Below, piece after piece: positions 9,319 to 20,034 of a stretch of 64,000 nt of DNA. Made by a program: the position numbers and the translations under genes. Every line of letters begins with the position of its first letter. Positions within the stretch are counted from its first letter, which is position 1. Under the pieces are notes generated by a model. That model worked only from the letters and a program-made list of their open reading frames with translations, ran no database searches and had not been told where the DNA came from. Origin of the DNA: Azonexus sp. R2A61 (GTDB lineage Bacteria; Pseudomonadota; Gammaproteobacteria; Burkholderiales; Rhodocyclaceae); the NCBI RefSeq assembly GCF_021401135.1, contig NZ_JACBFO010000002.1, positions 310,001 through 374,000 of the forward strand, given 5' to 3'.

Positions 9319-12294
9319 ATGAAACTCCGTCTGAAACTCCTGCTGCCGGTCCTGTTGCTCAGCGCACTGATCGCCGCCGCACTGCAGTTCCTGTGGTTCC
9401 CGGAATCGCTGCGCCAGGCCGAGGCCGCCCACCTGACACGGATCGAGCGGCACATCGACAGCGTCGTCGACGCCATCACCCCGCTGCTGCTTGCCGCGCA
9501 GATCGACAGCATCCACGAAACCTTGCGGATGCTCGAAGAGAAGAATGCGGAATGGCAGGCAATCCGGCTGACCGACCGCAACGGCCGGCAGATTTTTCCG
9601 CTGCGCGGCCAGCCGCCCCCCGAACTGGCGGAAGACAGCCAGATGGTGCAACTGAACCGGCCGATCCGCTTCGCCGACGACACGCTGGGCACGCTGTCCG
9701 TCGATCTCGACCTGAGAGCCTTCGTCGCCGGCAATCTCGCCCATCACCGGACGCTGATGCGCTGGCTGGGCGGCGCCCTCTTGCTGCTGACGCTGACCCT
9801 GATAATCGTCGTCGAACTGGCCGTCCTGCGTCCCGTGCAACGCCTGGCCCTGGCTGCCAACCGGATGGCCGAAGGCGATTTCGACGTCAATCTGCGGGCG
9901 CCGGCCAGCGACGAGATCGGCGAACTGGTCGTCGACTTCTCGCGCATGCGGCACGAAATACTGCACACCCACCAGGCCCTGCGCCAGGAAATCGAGGACC
10001 GCGAACGCATCGCCGCCGAATTGCGGCAACACGAGGAGCAGCTCGAACGGATGGTGCAACTGCGCACCGTCCAGCTGGAGAGCGCCCGGGACATGGCGGA
10101 ATCGGCCAACCGCGCGAAAAGCGCCTTCCTGGCCAACATGAGCCACGAAATCCGCACCCCGATGAACGCCATCATCGGTCTCGCCCATCTGCTGCGGCGG
10201 GATGCCGGCAACAAGCAGGATCGCGACCATCTCGACAAGATCATGAACGCCGCCCAGCATCTGCTGAGCATCATCAACGACATCCTCGACTTTTCGAAGA
10301 TCGAGGCCAACCGCCTGGCCATCGAAACGGCCGATTTCGAGTTCGACCAGATCTTCCGCGAAATCACTACGATGATCGGCACCCAGGCCGATGCCAAGGA
10401 TCTCGAAATCGTCACCCGGCTGGACCCGGAGATTCCGCGCCTGGTGCATGGCGACGCGATGCGCATCGCGCAGATCCTGACCAACTTCGCCAGCAATGCG
10501 ATCAAGTTCACCGAGCGCGGCAACATCGTGCTCCGCGCCCGGCGGATCGCCGATGCGTCGGCAGCCCTGTGGGTCCGCTTCGAAGTTGCCGATACCGGCA
10601 TCGGCATCGCGCAGGAACAGCAGGCGCGGCTGTTCCAGGCCTTCGAGCAGGCCGACGGATCGACCACCCGGCGCTATGGCGGTACCGGGCTCGGGCTGGC
10701 GATCAGCAAGCGCCTGTGCGAACTGATGGGCGGCCGGATCGGTGTCGCCAGCACGCCCGGCCACGGCAGCACCTTCTGGTGCGAACTGCCACTGGCCGCC
10801 GCTCACCGGCCGGATGCCAGCCGCCTGGGCCAGCCGCTGCCCGACGGGTTGCACATCCTGGTGGTCGACGACGACGCCGACGCCCGCGAAGCCATCTGCC
10901 ACATGCTGGGCGGCGTGCATGCGCGCAGCGAAGCGTGCGACTCCGGCGAAGCGGCGGTCGAACGGGTCAAGACGGCCGGCGACGCCGGCGACCCCTTCGA
11001 CCTGATACTGACCGACTGGGCGATGCCGGGCATGGACGGCATCGAGACCAGCCGCCGCATCGTCGCCCAGAACCATCCGCCACCCAGAATCGTGCTGGTC
11101 ACCGCCTATGGCCGCAACTGGCCGGCCGAGCGCATGCAGGATTCGGGCATCCTGGCCCAGATCAACAAGCCGCTGACGCCGAGCGACCTGCTGCATGCCC
11201 TGCAGGAAGCGATGCTCAACGGCAACCGGCCGATCTCGACGCGCCGCGGCACCGCCGAAACGAGCGACCTCGACCGGCTGCGCGGTCGACGCGTGCTGCT
11301 CGCCGAAGACAACCCGATCAACCAGGAAGTCGCGCTCGAACTGCTGGAGAGCGTCGGCATCGTCGTCGATCTCGCCGGCGACGGCCAGCAGGCGCTCGAC
11401 CTGGTCGAACACAAGGATTACGACCTGGTCCTGATGGACATCCAGATGCCGCGGCTCGATGGTATCGAGGCCACCCAGCGGATTCGCGCCCTGCCCGGCA
11501 AAACCGCGCTGCCCATCCTGGCGATGACGGCCAATGCCTTTTCCGAAGACCGCGAAGCCTGCCTCGGTGCCGGCATGAACGACCATATCGGCAAACCGGT
11601 CGCCCCCGAAAAACTGTATCAGGCGCTACTGCAGTGGCTGCCAGCACAGGGGTCCGCAGCATCGCCGCCCGCATCGGCGAATGTGCCGGCACAGCCCCCG
11701 GAAATACGCGAAGCGCTGTACGCCATCGACGGGCTGGATGTCGCCGCCGGCCTGCACGTCGTTTCCGGCCGCTGGACCAGTTATCTGCGGATCCTCGAAC
11801 TGTTCCGGCGCACACACTGCGACGATGCCGCGCTGCTGCGTCGCGCGCTGACGGCCGGCGACGGCAATGCCGTACGACAACTGGCCCACTCGCTCAAAGG
11901 CAGCGCCGGCAACATCGGCGCAACGCAGATCCAGGCGCTGGCTGCCGCCATCGAACGCCCGTTCCGCGAAAACAGCGGCGACAGCTCGGCCGCCGCGCCG
12001 GCGCTGGACCAGCTCGAACCGGCACTGAAGGAACTGATCGCCGCCATCGGCCAGGCGCTCACCAGCGACACCGGGCCGGCCCCGGCGGATGCCTCGTTGC
12101 TGACGGCCAGAGAGGCTTTGCGCGATCTTCTCGATAGCGGCAACACCGAAGCCCAACGCCGTTTCGAACAGAACCTGCCAGTCCTGCGGGGCCTGATGAC
12201 GCAAGAACAGGTCAATCGGCTGCAAGCCCATGTCCGCAATTTCGAATTTGCCGAGGCATTGGCCATGGTCGAGGCGATCCAGCCGTCCGAATGA
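9319..12294 (+). CDS. Hybrid sensor histidine kinase with two receivers and HPt domain
   Basis: A 991-residue phosphorelay protein of BarA/TorS-like architecture. It has a membrane segment (about 9-27), a small periplasmic domain, a second membrane segment (about 150-170), HAMP, HisKA with phospho-accepting His in [11 protein letters not shown] (about 276), an HATPase with GTGLGLAIS, a first receiver (VVDDDADAR, Asp in LTDWAMPG about 564), a second receiver ([10 protein letters not shown], Asp in LMDIQMPR about 706) and a C-terminal HPt with [10 protein letters not shown] (about 856). Its periplasmic domain is short, which fits sensing through the PhnD-like protein encoded just upstream. No dedicated response regulator follows, so the output must be encoded elsewhere. 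Confidence 0.9.
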   Translation: MKLRLKLLLPVLLLSALIAAALQFLWFPESLRQAEAAHLTRIERHIDSVVDAITPLLLAAQIDSIHETLRMLEEKNAEWQAIRLTDRNGRQIFPLRGQPPPELAEDSQMVQLNRPIRFADDTLGTLSVDLDLRAFVAGNLAHHRTLMRWLGGALLLLTLTLIIVVELAVLRPVQRLALAANRMAEGDFDVNLRAPASDEIGELVVDFSRMRHEILHTHQALRQEIEDRERIAAELRQHEEQLERMVQLRTVQLESARDMAESANRAKSAFLANMSHEIRTPMNAIIGLAHLLRRDAGNKQDRDHLDKIMNAAQHLLSIINDILDFSKIEANRLAIETADFEFDQIFREITTMIGTQADAKDLEIVTRLDPEIPRLVHGDAMRIAQILTNFASNAIKFTERGNIVLRARRIADASAALWVRFEVADTGIGIAQEQQARLFQAFEQADGSTTRRYGGTGLGLAISKRLCELMGGRIGVASTPGHGSTFWCELPLAAAHRPDASRLGQPLPDGLHILVVDDDADAREAICHMLGGVHARSEACDSGEAAVERVKTAGDAGDPFDLILTDWAMPGMDGIETSRRIVAQNHPPPRIVLVTAYGRNWPAERMQDSGILAQINKPLTPSDLLHALQEAMLNGNRPISTRRGTAETSDLDRLRGRRVLLAEDNPINQEVALELLESVGIVVDLAGDGQQALDLVEHKDYDLVLMDIQMPRLDGIEATQRIRALPGKTALPILAMTANAFSEDREACLGAGMNDHIGKPVAPEKLYQALLQWLPAQGSAASPPASANVPAQPPEIREALYAIDGLDVAAGLHVVSGRWTSYLRILELFRRTHCDDAALLRRALTAGDGNAVRQLAHSLKGSAGNIGATQIQALAAAIERPFRENSGDSSAAAPALDQLEPALKELIAAIGQALTSDTGPAPADASLLTAREALRDLLDSGNTEAQRRFEQNLPVLRGLMTQEQVNRLQAHVRNFEFAEALAMVEAIQPSE

Positions 12295-12296
12295 AA

Positions 12297-12319
12297 AAAC
12301 CCGGCCAGTGGCCGGGTTT
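12297..12319. terminator. Bidirectional intrinsic terminator
   Basis: Perfect 10-bp stem AAACCCGGCC / GGCCGGGTTT with a three-base loop, directly after the hybrid kinase stop and before the 3' end of the convergent porin gene. The A- and T-runs flanking the stem allow termination on both strands. Confidence 0.85.
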
Positions 12320-12344
12320 CCCTTGCAGCTCGTCTTAGCGGCGA

Positions 12345-13406
12345 TCAGAACTTGTGCGTCACGCCGAACGACACCAGATCGCCGTTCGCATCGTTGCCCA
12401 CCACATAGTCCCCGGCAAACGCCGTCGTCCCGTTGCGCTCGTTCGAGACATGCGTCCAGCCCGCGTACAGTTGCGTCCGCTTCGACAGATCGTAGTTGTA
12501 CACCACCGAGTACGCCTGCGCATCCGCATCGCTCAAACCGCCGCTCTTGATCCGGTTCTGACCGTAGGCCAGCTTCACCGTGTTCTTCGCCAGGAACGGT
12601 ACCGCGACACCCAGCGCCCACTTGGCGTCGCTCGACTGACCGCTCACCTTCTGGTTCTGATACATCGCGAACGCCTTCAGCACGCCGAAGTCGTAAGTAC
12701 CGCCCAGACCGTATTCGCGGATGTCGTCGGCTGCCGGGGTGTTGCGCATCGACACCTTCGAGTACACCGCACCCAGCTTCAGCGCTTCATGGGTGTAGCT
12801 CACCGAGGCCAGATTCGCGTACGCGTCGTCGACATTGGTCGTCCCCGCCTCTTCCGTCACCCGTGCGTGGTTCACCGCGAACGAGACGCCGCCCCAGGTC
12901 GGCGAGATGTAGGCCAGCGCGTTGTCGCGACGGCCGCCCGTGCCGCAGTTCAGCACCGTCGTCGCCCGCATCCGGTCGGTCACGTTGAACGCACCGCCGG
13001 CGACCGGGCTGTACGTACAGGCAAAGTCGAAACCCGTCGTCTGCAGACGACCGGCCACCACCGTGCCGTACGGGCTGCTCAGCCCGATGTATTGCTGCCG
13101 CGCCTGCGTGCCGGTGAAGCGGGTTCTCGAGGCGGCATCGCCAATCCCGGAATTCTGGTCCGGCGCGATGTTGTATTCCAGCACGAACAACGCCTTCAGC
13201 CCGTTACCGAGGTCTTCCGTCCCCTTGAAACCCAGCCGCGACGGCAGGTTCATGCCGTTGTCGATGGTGTGCATGCCATCCTTGCCTTGTGCATTGAAAT
13301 GCACGTAACCGACATCCACCACGCCATACACCTGGACATTGCTCTGCGCCATGGCGCCCGACGCGGCCAGTGCGGCCACCCCCAGTACGACGATCTTTTT
13401 ATTCAT
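12345..13406 (-). CDS. Gram-negative porin, OmpC-like (betaproteobacterial type)
   Basis: A 353-residue outer-membrane porin. The N-terminus MNKKIVVLGVAALAASGAMA is a classical signal peptide followed by QSNVQVYGVVDVGY, the usual first strand of betaproteobacterial general porins. Alternating amphipathic strands continue to a C-terminus ending in HKF, with the terminal Phe recognised by the BAM machinery. Typical loop features include ARQQYIGLSSPYGTVVAGRL. The ATG at 13404-13406 is preceded by a strong GAAAGAGGA ribosome binding site; the open frame upstream is not part of the protein. It probably gives passive entry of small anions or aromatics; specificity is unknown. Confidence 0.92.
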   Translation of the reverse strand: MNKKIVVLGVAALAASGAMAQSNVQVYGVVDVGYVHFNAQGKDGMHTIDNGMNLPSRLGFKGTEDLGNGLKALFVLEYNIAPDQNSGIGDAASRTRFTGTQARQQYIGLSSPYGTVVAGRLQTTGFDFACTYSPVAGGAFNVTDRMRATTVLNCGTGGRRDNALAYISPTWGGVSFAVNHARVTEEAGTTNVDDAYANLASVSYTHEALKLGAVYSKVSMRNTPAADDIREYGLGGTYDFGVLKAFAMYQNQKVSGQSSDAKWALGVAVPFLAKNTVKLAYGQNRIKSGGLSDADAQAYSVVYNYDLSKRTQLYAGWTHVSNERNGTTAFAGDYVVGNDANGDLVSFGVTHKF

Positions 13407-13636
13407 TCCTCTTTCCTTTTGGTAAAAGCCAGATTCGACGAAACCCTTCTCCCGTTGTCTCCAGACGGGAAACCACGAAAGGCTCGCCGGCGAAAAACAC
13501 GATGCCGCAGCGCTTCTGAAATGACGCAGCATCGCGGTCGTCCCTGCGGTCAACCGTCCAAAAACGATAAAAACCGCCGGAACCCTCCGCCGACCGGCAT
13601 GGCGTCAACGCCAGACCGACCGGCAAATCCTTCGGA

Positions 13637-14494
13637 TCAGTGCTTCAGGAAATCGAGCACCATCCGGTTGAACTTGTCGGCGTGTTCCCACTGCGCCCAG
13701 TGGCCGCACTTGTTGAAGATGTGCAGCTCGGCGTTGGGCATGCCCCAGATCAGGCGCAGGCCGACGTCCATCGGCACGAAACGGTCGTCGCGTCCCCAGA
13801 TGACCAGGGCCGGCGCGGTGATTTCCGACAGGCGCGGGCCGTAATCGGTGAACTGCTTCGGATTGGCGGCCAGGCTCTTGACGAAGTTCTCCAGGTGATC
13901 GCGGCGCTGCAGCATGTTGTCCAGGCGCGCCTGGAACAGCTCCTCGGTCAGGCTGCTGCTGTCGTAGACGAAGACCGCCATCATCTTCTTCAGGTTGTCG
14001 ATGCTCGGTTCGCGGTACAGCGCCTGCAGCAGCTTGATGCCTTCGGTCGGCATCGGCACGAATTGGCTGGGACCGCCGGTGCCGCCGCCCATCATCACCA
14101 GCTTGCCGATGCGCGTCGGATTGGCCAGCGCGAAGGCCGTGACGCTGTGGCCGCCCATCGAATTGCCGATCAGGTGGGCGCGCGCGATGCCCAGGGCGTC
14201 CAGGAGCCCCTTCAGGGCGCGGGCATTCAGCTCGGAACGCGAGCCGGTGCACACGATCGGATCGCTCTTGCTCCAGCCCGGACAGTCCATCAGGATCACC
14301 CGGTAACCGGCTTCGACCAGCGGCGCCACGTTGCGGTTGAAGTTGGCCCAGCCGCTGGCGCCCGGCCCGGAACCGTGCAGCATGACCACCGTCTCGGCAC
14401 CGTCGCCGAAGTCGTTGTAATGCAGTTGCAGGTCGAGATCGCCTTCGCGGATGCGGATCAGGCGGCTGCTTTCGGCTTCATTGAGGATGCTCAT
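13637..14494 (-). CDS. mhpC: 2-hydroxy-6-oxonona-2,4-dienedioate hydrolase (MhpC)
   Basis: A 285-residue alpha/beta hydrolase close in length and sequence to E. coli MhpC, which hydrolyses the C-C bond of the meta-cleavage product of 2,3-dihydroxyphenylpropionate to succinate (or fumarate) and 2-hydroxypentadienoate. The catalytic triad is visible: Ser in GNSMGG, Asp in WGRDDRFVP and His in CGHWAQWE; the oxyanion-hole segment is [10 protein letters not shown]. The start MSILNEAE follows AAAGGA. It is the last gene of the mhp/liv block, 28 bases behind the MFS gene and separated from the other catabolic genes by the transporter genes. Confidence 0.92.
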   Translation of the reverse strand: MSILNEAESSRLIRIREGDLDLQLHYNDFGDGAETVVMLHGSGPGASGWANFNRNVAPLVEAGYRVILMDCPGWSKSDPIVCTGSRSELNARALKGLLDALGIARAHLIGNSMGGHSVTAFALANPTRIGKLVMMGGGTGGPSQFVPMPTEGIKLLQALYREPSIDNLKKMMAVFVYDSSSLTEELFQARLDNMLQRRDHLENFVKSLAANPKQFTDYGPRLSEITAPALVIWGRDDRFVPMDVGLRLIWGMPNAELHIFNKCGHWAQWEHADKFNRMVLDFLKH

Positions 14495-14522
14495 GACGGG
14501 GTCCTTTCGGGGAAACGGTTTT

Positions 14523-15731
14523 TTATCGGATTGCACGGTCGACCGTGCCAAACGTGCGAAAAAGCAGATAGCCGGCGAACGAAGCCAGGCTCGCCACCAG
14601 CATGCCCAGCGCCATCGGCCGGGCAGTGCCGTCGTGCAGCGCGCTGACCGTGGCGCTCGCCAGCATGCCGAAGCCGAACTGGGCGGCGCCGAACAGCGCC
14701 GCGGCGGCCCCGGCATTGGCCGGATAGCGCGCCATCAAGAGGCCGACGCAATTGGCCCCGAGCAGCCCAGTCGTCGCCACGACGACGAAGATCGCCCCCA
14801 GGGTCAGCGGCAAGGCGCCGGACAAGCTCGCGACCAGCGGCAGCGGCAAGGCCGCCAGCAAAGCCAGCACGCTGCCCGCCCCGGCCAGCCCGGCCGCGCC
14901 GTGCCGGCGCAGCAGACGGCTGTTCAGCCAGTTGGCGGCGAAGATGCCGGCCGCGTTGGCGGCGAACAGCAGGCTGTAGGCGGTCGGCGTCAGGCCCTGC
15001 AGTTCGATCAGGTAGTACGGACTGCCGGTGATGTAGGCGAACATCGCCGCGAAGGACATGCCGCCGGCCAGCAGCAGCCCGAGCGCCGCCGGGTCGGCGA
15101 GCAGCCGCAGATAGGCGGCGAAGGCGGCCTGCCAGGACAGTCGCCCACGCAGCTCGGCCGGCAGGCTTTCCGGCAGCAGGCGCCAGACGACGAACAGGCT
15201 GAGCAGCCCCCACAGCAGCAAGGCCGCAAAGGTCGAGCGCCAGCCGAAATGGGCCAGCAACTGACTGCCCAGCAGCGGCGCCAGCAAGGGTGCGACGGCC
15301 GTCAGCATGGCCATCAGCGACAGCTTGCGGATCGCCTCCGCCGAGTGGAACAGGTCGCGCACCACCGCCCGCGCCAGCACCGAAGCGGCGCCACCGCCCA
15401 GGGCCTGCAGGAAACGCGCGACGATCAGTTGTTCGACCTCGACAGCCAGCAGACAGCCCAGACTGGCGACGACGAACAGGGCGATGCCGGCAAGCAGCAA
15501 GGGCCGTCGTCCGTAGCGATCCGACAGCGGCCCGTAGCACAGCATGCCGAACGCGAAGCCGGCCAGGAAGACGGTGATCGACCACTGCACCCGCTCGACC
15601 GGCACCGCCAGGCCGGCGGCGATGGCCGGCAGCGCGGGCAGATAGAGGTCGATGGCCAGCGGCCCGAAGGCGACCAGCATGCCGAGCAGCACGATCACCC
15701 GTCCCGGATGCGGCGGCAGGCTTGCCGTCAT
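14523..15731 (-). CDS. MFS transporter, Bcr/CflA family
   Basis: A 402-residue, twelve-helix major facilitator. The loop motif between helices 2 and 3 ([14 protein letters not shown]) and the first helix ([17 protein letters not shown]) are characteristic of Bcr/CflA-type drug exporters. In E. coli these export bicyclomycin and some sulfonamides or dipeptides. Here, inside an aromatic degradation cluster, it could export toxic aromatics or intermediates; that is inference only. Its ATG overlaps the hemerythrin stop by four bases. Confidence 0.85.
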   Translation of the reverse strand: MTASLPPHPGRVIVLLGMLVAFGPLAIDLYLPALPAIAAGLAVPVERVQWSITVFLAGFAFGMLCYGPLSDRYGRRPLLLAGIALFVVASLGCLLAVEVEQLIVARFLQALGGGAASVLARAVVRDLFHSAEAIRKLSLMAMLTAVAPLLAPLLGSQLLAHFGWRSTFAALLLWGLLSLFVVWRLLPESLPAELRGRLSWQAAFAAYLRLLADPAALGLLLAGGMSFAAMFAYITGSPYYLIELQGLTPTAYSLLFAANAAGIFAANWLNSRLLRRHGAAGLAGAGSVLALLAALPLPLVASLSGALPLTLGAIFVVVATTGLLGANCVGLLMARYPANAGAAAALFGAAQFGFGMLASATVSALHDGTARPMALGMLVASLASFAGYLLFRTFGTVDRAIR

Positions 15732-16315
15732 CCGTCACGCCACGGACGCGGGCCGAAACCGAGCGGTGCCGGCGCGCAGTCGACCAGTTTGCTGAACAGC
15801 GCGGCGAAATCCTCGCGCTCGCCGTCGCCGAGTGCCTTGCCGGCCATTTCGGCACGGAACGCCGCGTCGAGATCGGCCCAGTCCTCGGCCGACAGATGCT
15901 TGCGGACCAGCGGCAAGGCGACGTCCTCCTCCAGCAGCATGTGCTGGCGGTAGAAGTCGGCGTAGTGCTCGAAAGCCTCGGCGAACGCCGCAAAACGGCC
16001 GGCGTCGGCCAGGTAATCGGCCAGCGCGGCCTGCAGGACGGCGATGCGCTGCGGCGCCGCCGCGTGCTGCACGGCCAGTTCCGCCAGGGCTTCCCGGCCT
16101 TCGTCGCTACGTTGGGCCAGCCGCTCGAACAGCAGGTCTTCCTTGGGGTGATGGCGCTGCTCGGCGTAGGCGTCGAGGTAATGCACCATCGCCCGGAACA
16201 ACTGGCGGTCGGCTTCCAGCCGTCCGGCAGCCACTTCCTTGAGCATGAAACGGATGGCATGCAGGATCGCCGCCAGCGACTGATGCTCGTCGCCGATGAT
16301 GTGCAGGGCTTCCAT
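15728..16315 (-). CDS. Hemerythrin-domain protein
   Basis: A 195-residue all-helical protein with the hemerythrin iron ligands. It has an N-terminal His (GDEHQSL), the HHPKEDLLFE segment (HxxxE) and the H..DFYRQHMLLEED segment (HxxxE). Such proteins bind O2 or NO at a di-iron centre, or act in iron or redox sensing. The gene lies 15 bases behind livF and overlaps the MFS gene, so it is part of the aromatic operon. A role in supplying or sensing O2 for the oxygenases is possible but unproven. Confidence 0.85.
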   Translation of the reverse strand: MEALHIIGDEHQSLAAILHAIRFMLKEVAAGRLEADRQLFRAMVHYLDAYAEQRHHPKEDLLFERLAQRSDEGREALAELAVQHAAAPQRIAVLQAALADYLADAGRFAAFAEAFEHYADFYRQHMLLEEDVALPLVRKHLSAEDWADLDAAFRAEMAGKALGDGEREDFAALFSKLVDCAPAPLGFGPRPWRDG

Positions 16316-16330
16316 GACGATTCTCTTTCC

Positions 16331-17077
16331 TCAGGTTGACAGCATGGCCTGGTGCTTGCTGGCCAGGCCGAGGTAGCTTTCGATGACGCGCGGATCGTTG
16401 CGCAGGGCTTCCGCCTCGCCTTGCATGCTGATCGCGCCGTTCTCCAGCACGTAGGCGTAATCGGCCACCTGCAGGGCGGCCCGGGCGTTCTGCTCGACCA
16501 GCAGGATGGAGACGCCGCGCTGGCGCAGCTCGGCGATGATGCGGAAGATCTCGCGCACGATCAGCGGCGCCAGCCCGAGGCTGGGCTCATCGAGCATCAG
16601 CAGCTTGGGCTTGGCCATCAGCGCCCGGCCGACCGCCAGCATCTGCCGCTCGCCGCCGGACATCGTGCCGGCCTGCTGGTGACGCCGCTCCTTCAGGCGC
16701 GGAAACAGCGCATAGACCTCCTCCATCGTCTGCCGCTCGTCGCGATGTCCCATGCGATGCCGCTGGAAGGCGCCGAGCAGCAGGTTGTCCTCGATCGTCA
16801 TGCTGCCGAACAGTTCGCGCTTCTCCGGCACCAAGTTCATGCCGCGCACGACCATGCGCTCGACTTCCGGCACCTGCTCGATGCTGCCGTCGAAGGCCAC
16901 TTCACCCGACGAGGGCAGCAGGCCCATGATCGCAGACAGCGTCGTCGTCTTGCCGGCGCCGTTCGGGCCGATCACGGTGACGATGCTGCCCGCCTCGACG
17001 CTCAGGCTCAGCTTGCTGACCGCCTCGACCTTGCCGTAGGCGACCGAGAGGTCCTTCACTTCCAGAACCTTGCTCAT
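16331..17077 (-). CDS. livF: Liv-type ABC transporter ATPase LivF
   Basis: A 248-residue ABC ATPase of the branched-chain amino acid/aromatic acid (HAAT) family. Walker A GPNGAGKTT, signature MSGGERQMLAVGRAL, Walker B LLMLDEPSLGLAP and switch VEQNARAAL are all present. It pairs with the second ATPase domain fused to the permeases in the next upstream gene, one base away. Within a meta-cleavage cluster the system most likely takes up an aromatic acid such as a phenylpropanoid. Confidence 0.93.
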   Translation of the reverse strand: MSKVLEVKDLSVAYGKVEAVSKLSLSVEAGSIVTVIGPNGAGKTTTLSAIMGLLPSSGEVAFDGSIEQVPEVERMVVRGMNLVPEKRELFGSMTIEDNLLLGAFQRHRMGHRDERQTMEEVYALFPRLKERRHQQAGTMSGGERQMLAVGRALMAKPKLLMLDEPSLGLAPLIVREIFRIIAELRQRGVSILLVEQNARAALQVADYAYVLENGAISMQGEAEALRNDPRVIESYLGLASKHQAMLST

Positions 17078-17078
17078 C

Positions 17079-19934
17079 TCAGACCCCTCCCAGATAGGCT
17101 TCGAGCACCGCCGGGTCCTGCTGGACCTCTTCCGGCAGGCCCTCGGCGATCTTCTCGCCGAATTCCATGACCACCACGCGGTCGACCAGATTCATCACGA
17201 AATCCATGTCGTGCTCGACGATCAGCACCGCCATGCCCTCACCGCGCAGACGCTTCAACAACTCGGCCAGGGCCTGTTTTTCCTTCAGGCGCAGGCCGGC
17301 CGCCGGCTCGTCGAGCAGCAACAGGCAGGGGTCGGAACACAGGGCGCGGGCGATTTCCAGGATGCGCTGCTGGCCGAGCGCCAGACTGCCGGCCTCGACG
17401 TGCATGAACTCGCCCAGGCCGACGCGCTCGACCTGAATCGCCGCCTCGCGCAGCAGCCGCGCTTCCTCGCCGCGATCCAGCCGCCAGGCGGCCGACAGCA
17501 CGCCGCTCTGGCCGCGCATGTGGGCGCCGATGGCGACGTTCTCCAGCACGCTCATATTGGGCAGCAGGCGCACGTGCTGGAAGGTCCGGCTCATGCCCAG
17601 CGCGGCGATCTCGCGCGAATCGTGGCCGGCCACCGGCTTGCCGCGGAACAGCACCTCGCCGGAAGTCGGCGTGTCGACGCCGGAAAGCTGGTTGAACATG
17701 GTGCTCTTGCCGGCGCCGTTCGGACCGATCAAGGCCAGGATCTCGCCGGCCCGCACCGACAGGCTCATGTTGTTGTTGGCCACCAGGCCGCCGAACTTGC
17801 GCGTTACCTCGCGCGCTTCGAGGATCGTCTCGCCGTGCGGCGGCTGCGCCTTCTTCGGCAGGGCCTCGGCCGTCGCGTCCACCGTCTTGTCGCCGCCGCG
17901 CACCGGCACCAGCCGGGCCAGCAGAGGCCACAGGCCGGCGCGCGCCCGGTGCAGCACCAGGATCATCATCAGGCCGAAGACGATGCTCTCGAAATGCCCG
18001 GCCGAGCCGAACAGTTTCGGCAGGATGTCCTGCAGCCACTGCTTGAGCACGGTAATCACACCGGCCCCGACCAGGGCGCCCCAGACCTGCCCGGCGCCGC
18101 CGACGACGGCCATGAACAGGTACTCGATGCCGATGTGCAGGCCGAAAGGCGTCGGATTGACGAAGCGCTGCAGATGGGCGTACAGCCAGCCGGCCGCGCA
18201 GGCGTGCAGCGCGGCGATGACGAAGACGATCATGCGCGCCCGCGAAGTGTTCACGCCCATCGACTCGGCCATCACGATGCCGCCCTTGAGCGCCCGGATG
18301 GCCCGCCCCTCGCGGGAATCGAGCAGGTTGCGGGTGGTGAACAGCGCGGCCAGCACGAACAGCCAGACGAGATAGTAGTAATGCCGGTTGTCGCTCAACT
18401 CGAAGCCGAAGACGCTGATCGCCGGAATGTCCGACAGGCCGGCATGGCCGCCGAGGAATTCCATGTTGCCGAACAGCAGGAACAGGCTGATGCCCCAGGC
18501 CATGGTGCCGAGCGGCAGGTAATGACCCGACAGCTTCAAGGTCACCGAACCGAGCACGACGGCCACCGTCGCCGTCAGCAGTAGGCCGAGCAGCAGCGCC
18601 GCCCAGGGCGAGCCGGCGGTCCACGCCAGCCAGCCGGGTAATTCCGGCGTCGTCGTCAGCCAGGCCGTGGCATAGGCGCCCAGGCCGACGAACGCCGCCT
18701 GGCCGAAGGAGGTCAGCCCGCCGATGCCGGTTAGCAGCACCAGGCCGATGGCGACCAGGGCGGCCAACCCGACGTAGTTGAGCAGCGTCACGTAGAACTC
18801 GGGCAGGAACAGCGGCGCCAGCAGCAGCACGGCGAGGAACACGCCAAGCACCAGGCGCGGATCGAGCCCACGGTCACGGCGCGCCGGGCCGGGCAGATGG
18901 CCGGTGTCCTCCTCCTCCAGGTGGTGCGTCTGCCAGGACAGCCAGACCAGCACCGGGATGATCAGCATGAACACCAGCACGTCCTTGTAGGCGCTGGCCC
19001 AGAAGGACGAGAAGGATTCCAGCAGGCCGACCACCACGGCGCCGGCCGCGGCCAGCGGATAGCTGGCCAAGCCGCCGATGATCGCCGCGACGAAGCCCTT
19101 CAGGCCGATCAGGAAGCCCGAGTCGTAGTAGATCGTCGTCAGCGGCGCCACCAGCATGCCGGACAGCGTGCCGATCAGGGCCGCGAAGAAGAAGGTCCGG
19201 CGGCCGGCCAGGGCCGGCGAAATGCCCATCAGGCGCGCGCCGTTGCGATTGATCGCCGTGGCCAGCAGCGCCTTGCCCGACAGGGTGCGGCGGAAATAGG
19301 CATAGAGCCCGACGATCAACCCCGCCGCCACCGCCAGCACGACGAGCGTGTGACCGCCGATCAGCAGTGCGCCGATCTCGAACTGCGCCTCGCTGAACGG
19401 CAGCGTGCGCGAACCTTCCGGCCCGAAGATCAGCAGGCCGAGCCCGACCATCAGCAGATGCAGCGCGACGGCGACGATCAGCAGCACCAGCACCGAAGCC
19501 TCGGCGATGGGCTGGAAGACGACGCGATAGATCATCGGCCCCAGCGGCACGACGATGGCCAACGCCAGCGCCAGCCTGAGCACGGCCGGCAGCTCGCCCA
19601 GCGGCAGGGTCCACACCAGCGCCCCGACGAGCACCGGGTAAGCCAGGTTCCATAGTGCCGAACGCAACAAGGCGCGACGCCCGCCCGAGCGCCCGAACAG
19701 GTCGGTGGCGAAAGCCAGCGCCCCGGCCCCGAGCAGCAGCCAGACGGTGCCCGGCCGCGTGCCCGTTTCGAGGGCCGCGACGGTCAACGCGCCCCAGGCG
19801 AGAAATTCGCCCTGGGGAATGAAGATGATGCGGGTCACGGCGAAGACCAACACCAGCGCCAACGCCAGCAAGGCGTAAATGGCACCGTTGGTGATCCCGT
19901 CCTGGGCCAGCAACGCAAAGATTGAGGCATCCAT
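17079..19934 (-). CDS. Fused Liv-type ABC transporter: LivH-like permease, LivM-like permease and LivG-like ATPase
   Basis: One open frame of about 951 residues carries three normally separate subunits. A LivH-like permease (about 1-340, starting [20 protein letters not shown]) is joined by a short charged linker ([20 protein letters not shown]) to a LivM-like permease (about 360-680, with [18 protein letters not shown]). A second linker then leads to a LivG-like ATPase (about 710-951, Walker [10 protein letters not shown], signature [15 protein letters not shown], Walker [12 protein letters not shown], His-switch VEHDMDF). The ATG at 19932-19934 begins at the first membrane helix. No internal stop or frameshift is visible. 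LivF follows one base later, and the matching binding protein is encoded further upstream in the same direction. Confidence 0.9.
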   Translation of the reverse strand: MDASIFALLAQDGITNGAIYALLALALVLVFAVTRIIFIPQGEFLAWGALTVAALETGTRPGTVWLLLGAGALAFATDLFGRSGGRRALLRSALWNLAYPVLVGALVWTLPLGELPAVLRLALALAIVVPLGPMIYRVVFQPIAEASVLVLLIVAVALHLLMVGLGLLIFGPEGSRTLPFSEAQFEIGALLIGGHTLVVLAVAAGLIVGLYAYFRRTLSGKALLATAINRNGARLMGISPALAGRRTFFFAALIGTLSGMLVAPLTTIYYDSGFLIGLKGFVAAIIGGLASYPLAAAGAVVVGLLESFSSFWASAYKDVLVFMLIIPVLVWLSWQTHHLEEEDTGHLPGPARRDRGLDPRLVLGVFLAVLLLAPLFLPEFYVTLLNYVGLAALVAIGLVLLTGIGGLTSFGQAAFVGLGAYATAWLTTTPELPGWLAWTAGSPWAALLLGLLLTATVAVVLGSVTLKLSGHYLPLGTMAWGISLFLLFGNMEFLGGHAGLSDIPAISVFGFELSDNRHYYYLVWLFVLAALFTTRNLLDSREGRAIRALKGGIVMAESMGVNTSRARMIVFVIAALHACAAGWLYAHLQRFVNPTPFGLHIGIEYLFMAVVGGAGQVWGALVGAGVITVLKQWLQDILPKLFGSAGHFESIVFGLMMILVLHRARAGLWPLLARLVPVRGGDKTVDATAEALPKKAQPPHGETILEAREVTRKFGGLVANNNMSLSVRAGEILALIGPNGAGKSTMFNQLSGVDTPTSGEVLFRGKPVAGHDSREIAALGMSRTFQHVRLLPNMSVLENVAIGAHMRGQSGVLSAAWRLDRGEEARLLREAAIQVERVGLGEFMHVEAGSLALGQQRILEIARALCSDPCLLLLDEPAAGLRLKEKQALAELLKRLRGEGMAVLIVEHDMDFVMNLVDRVVVMEFGEKIAEGLPEEVQQDPAVLEAYLGGV

Positions 19935-20000
19935 CGAAGGACTCCGATACAGCAGCAAGCGGCCACGCGAATGGCCGCTCACGGTCAACCTGAAAAAAAG

Positions 20001-20028
20001 CGAAAAAACCGGGGCGGCGAACGCCGCC
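20001..20028 (-). terminator. Terminator-like hairpin between mhpE and the Liv fusion gene
   Basis: On the minus strand a GC stem (GGCGGCG / CGCCGCC, 20013-20028) begins seven bases after the mhpE stop and is followed by CCGG and a run of six T, then a second T-run. It could reduce transcription from the catabolic genes into the transporter genes. A second perfect 8-bp inverted repeat (AGCGGCCA / TGGCCGCT, 19958-19979) lies just beyond it. Confidence 0.5.
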
Positions 20029-20034
20029 AGTCCA

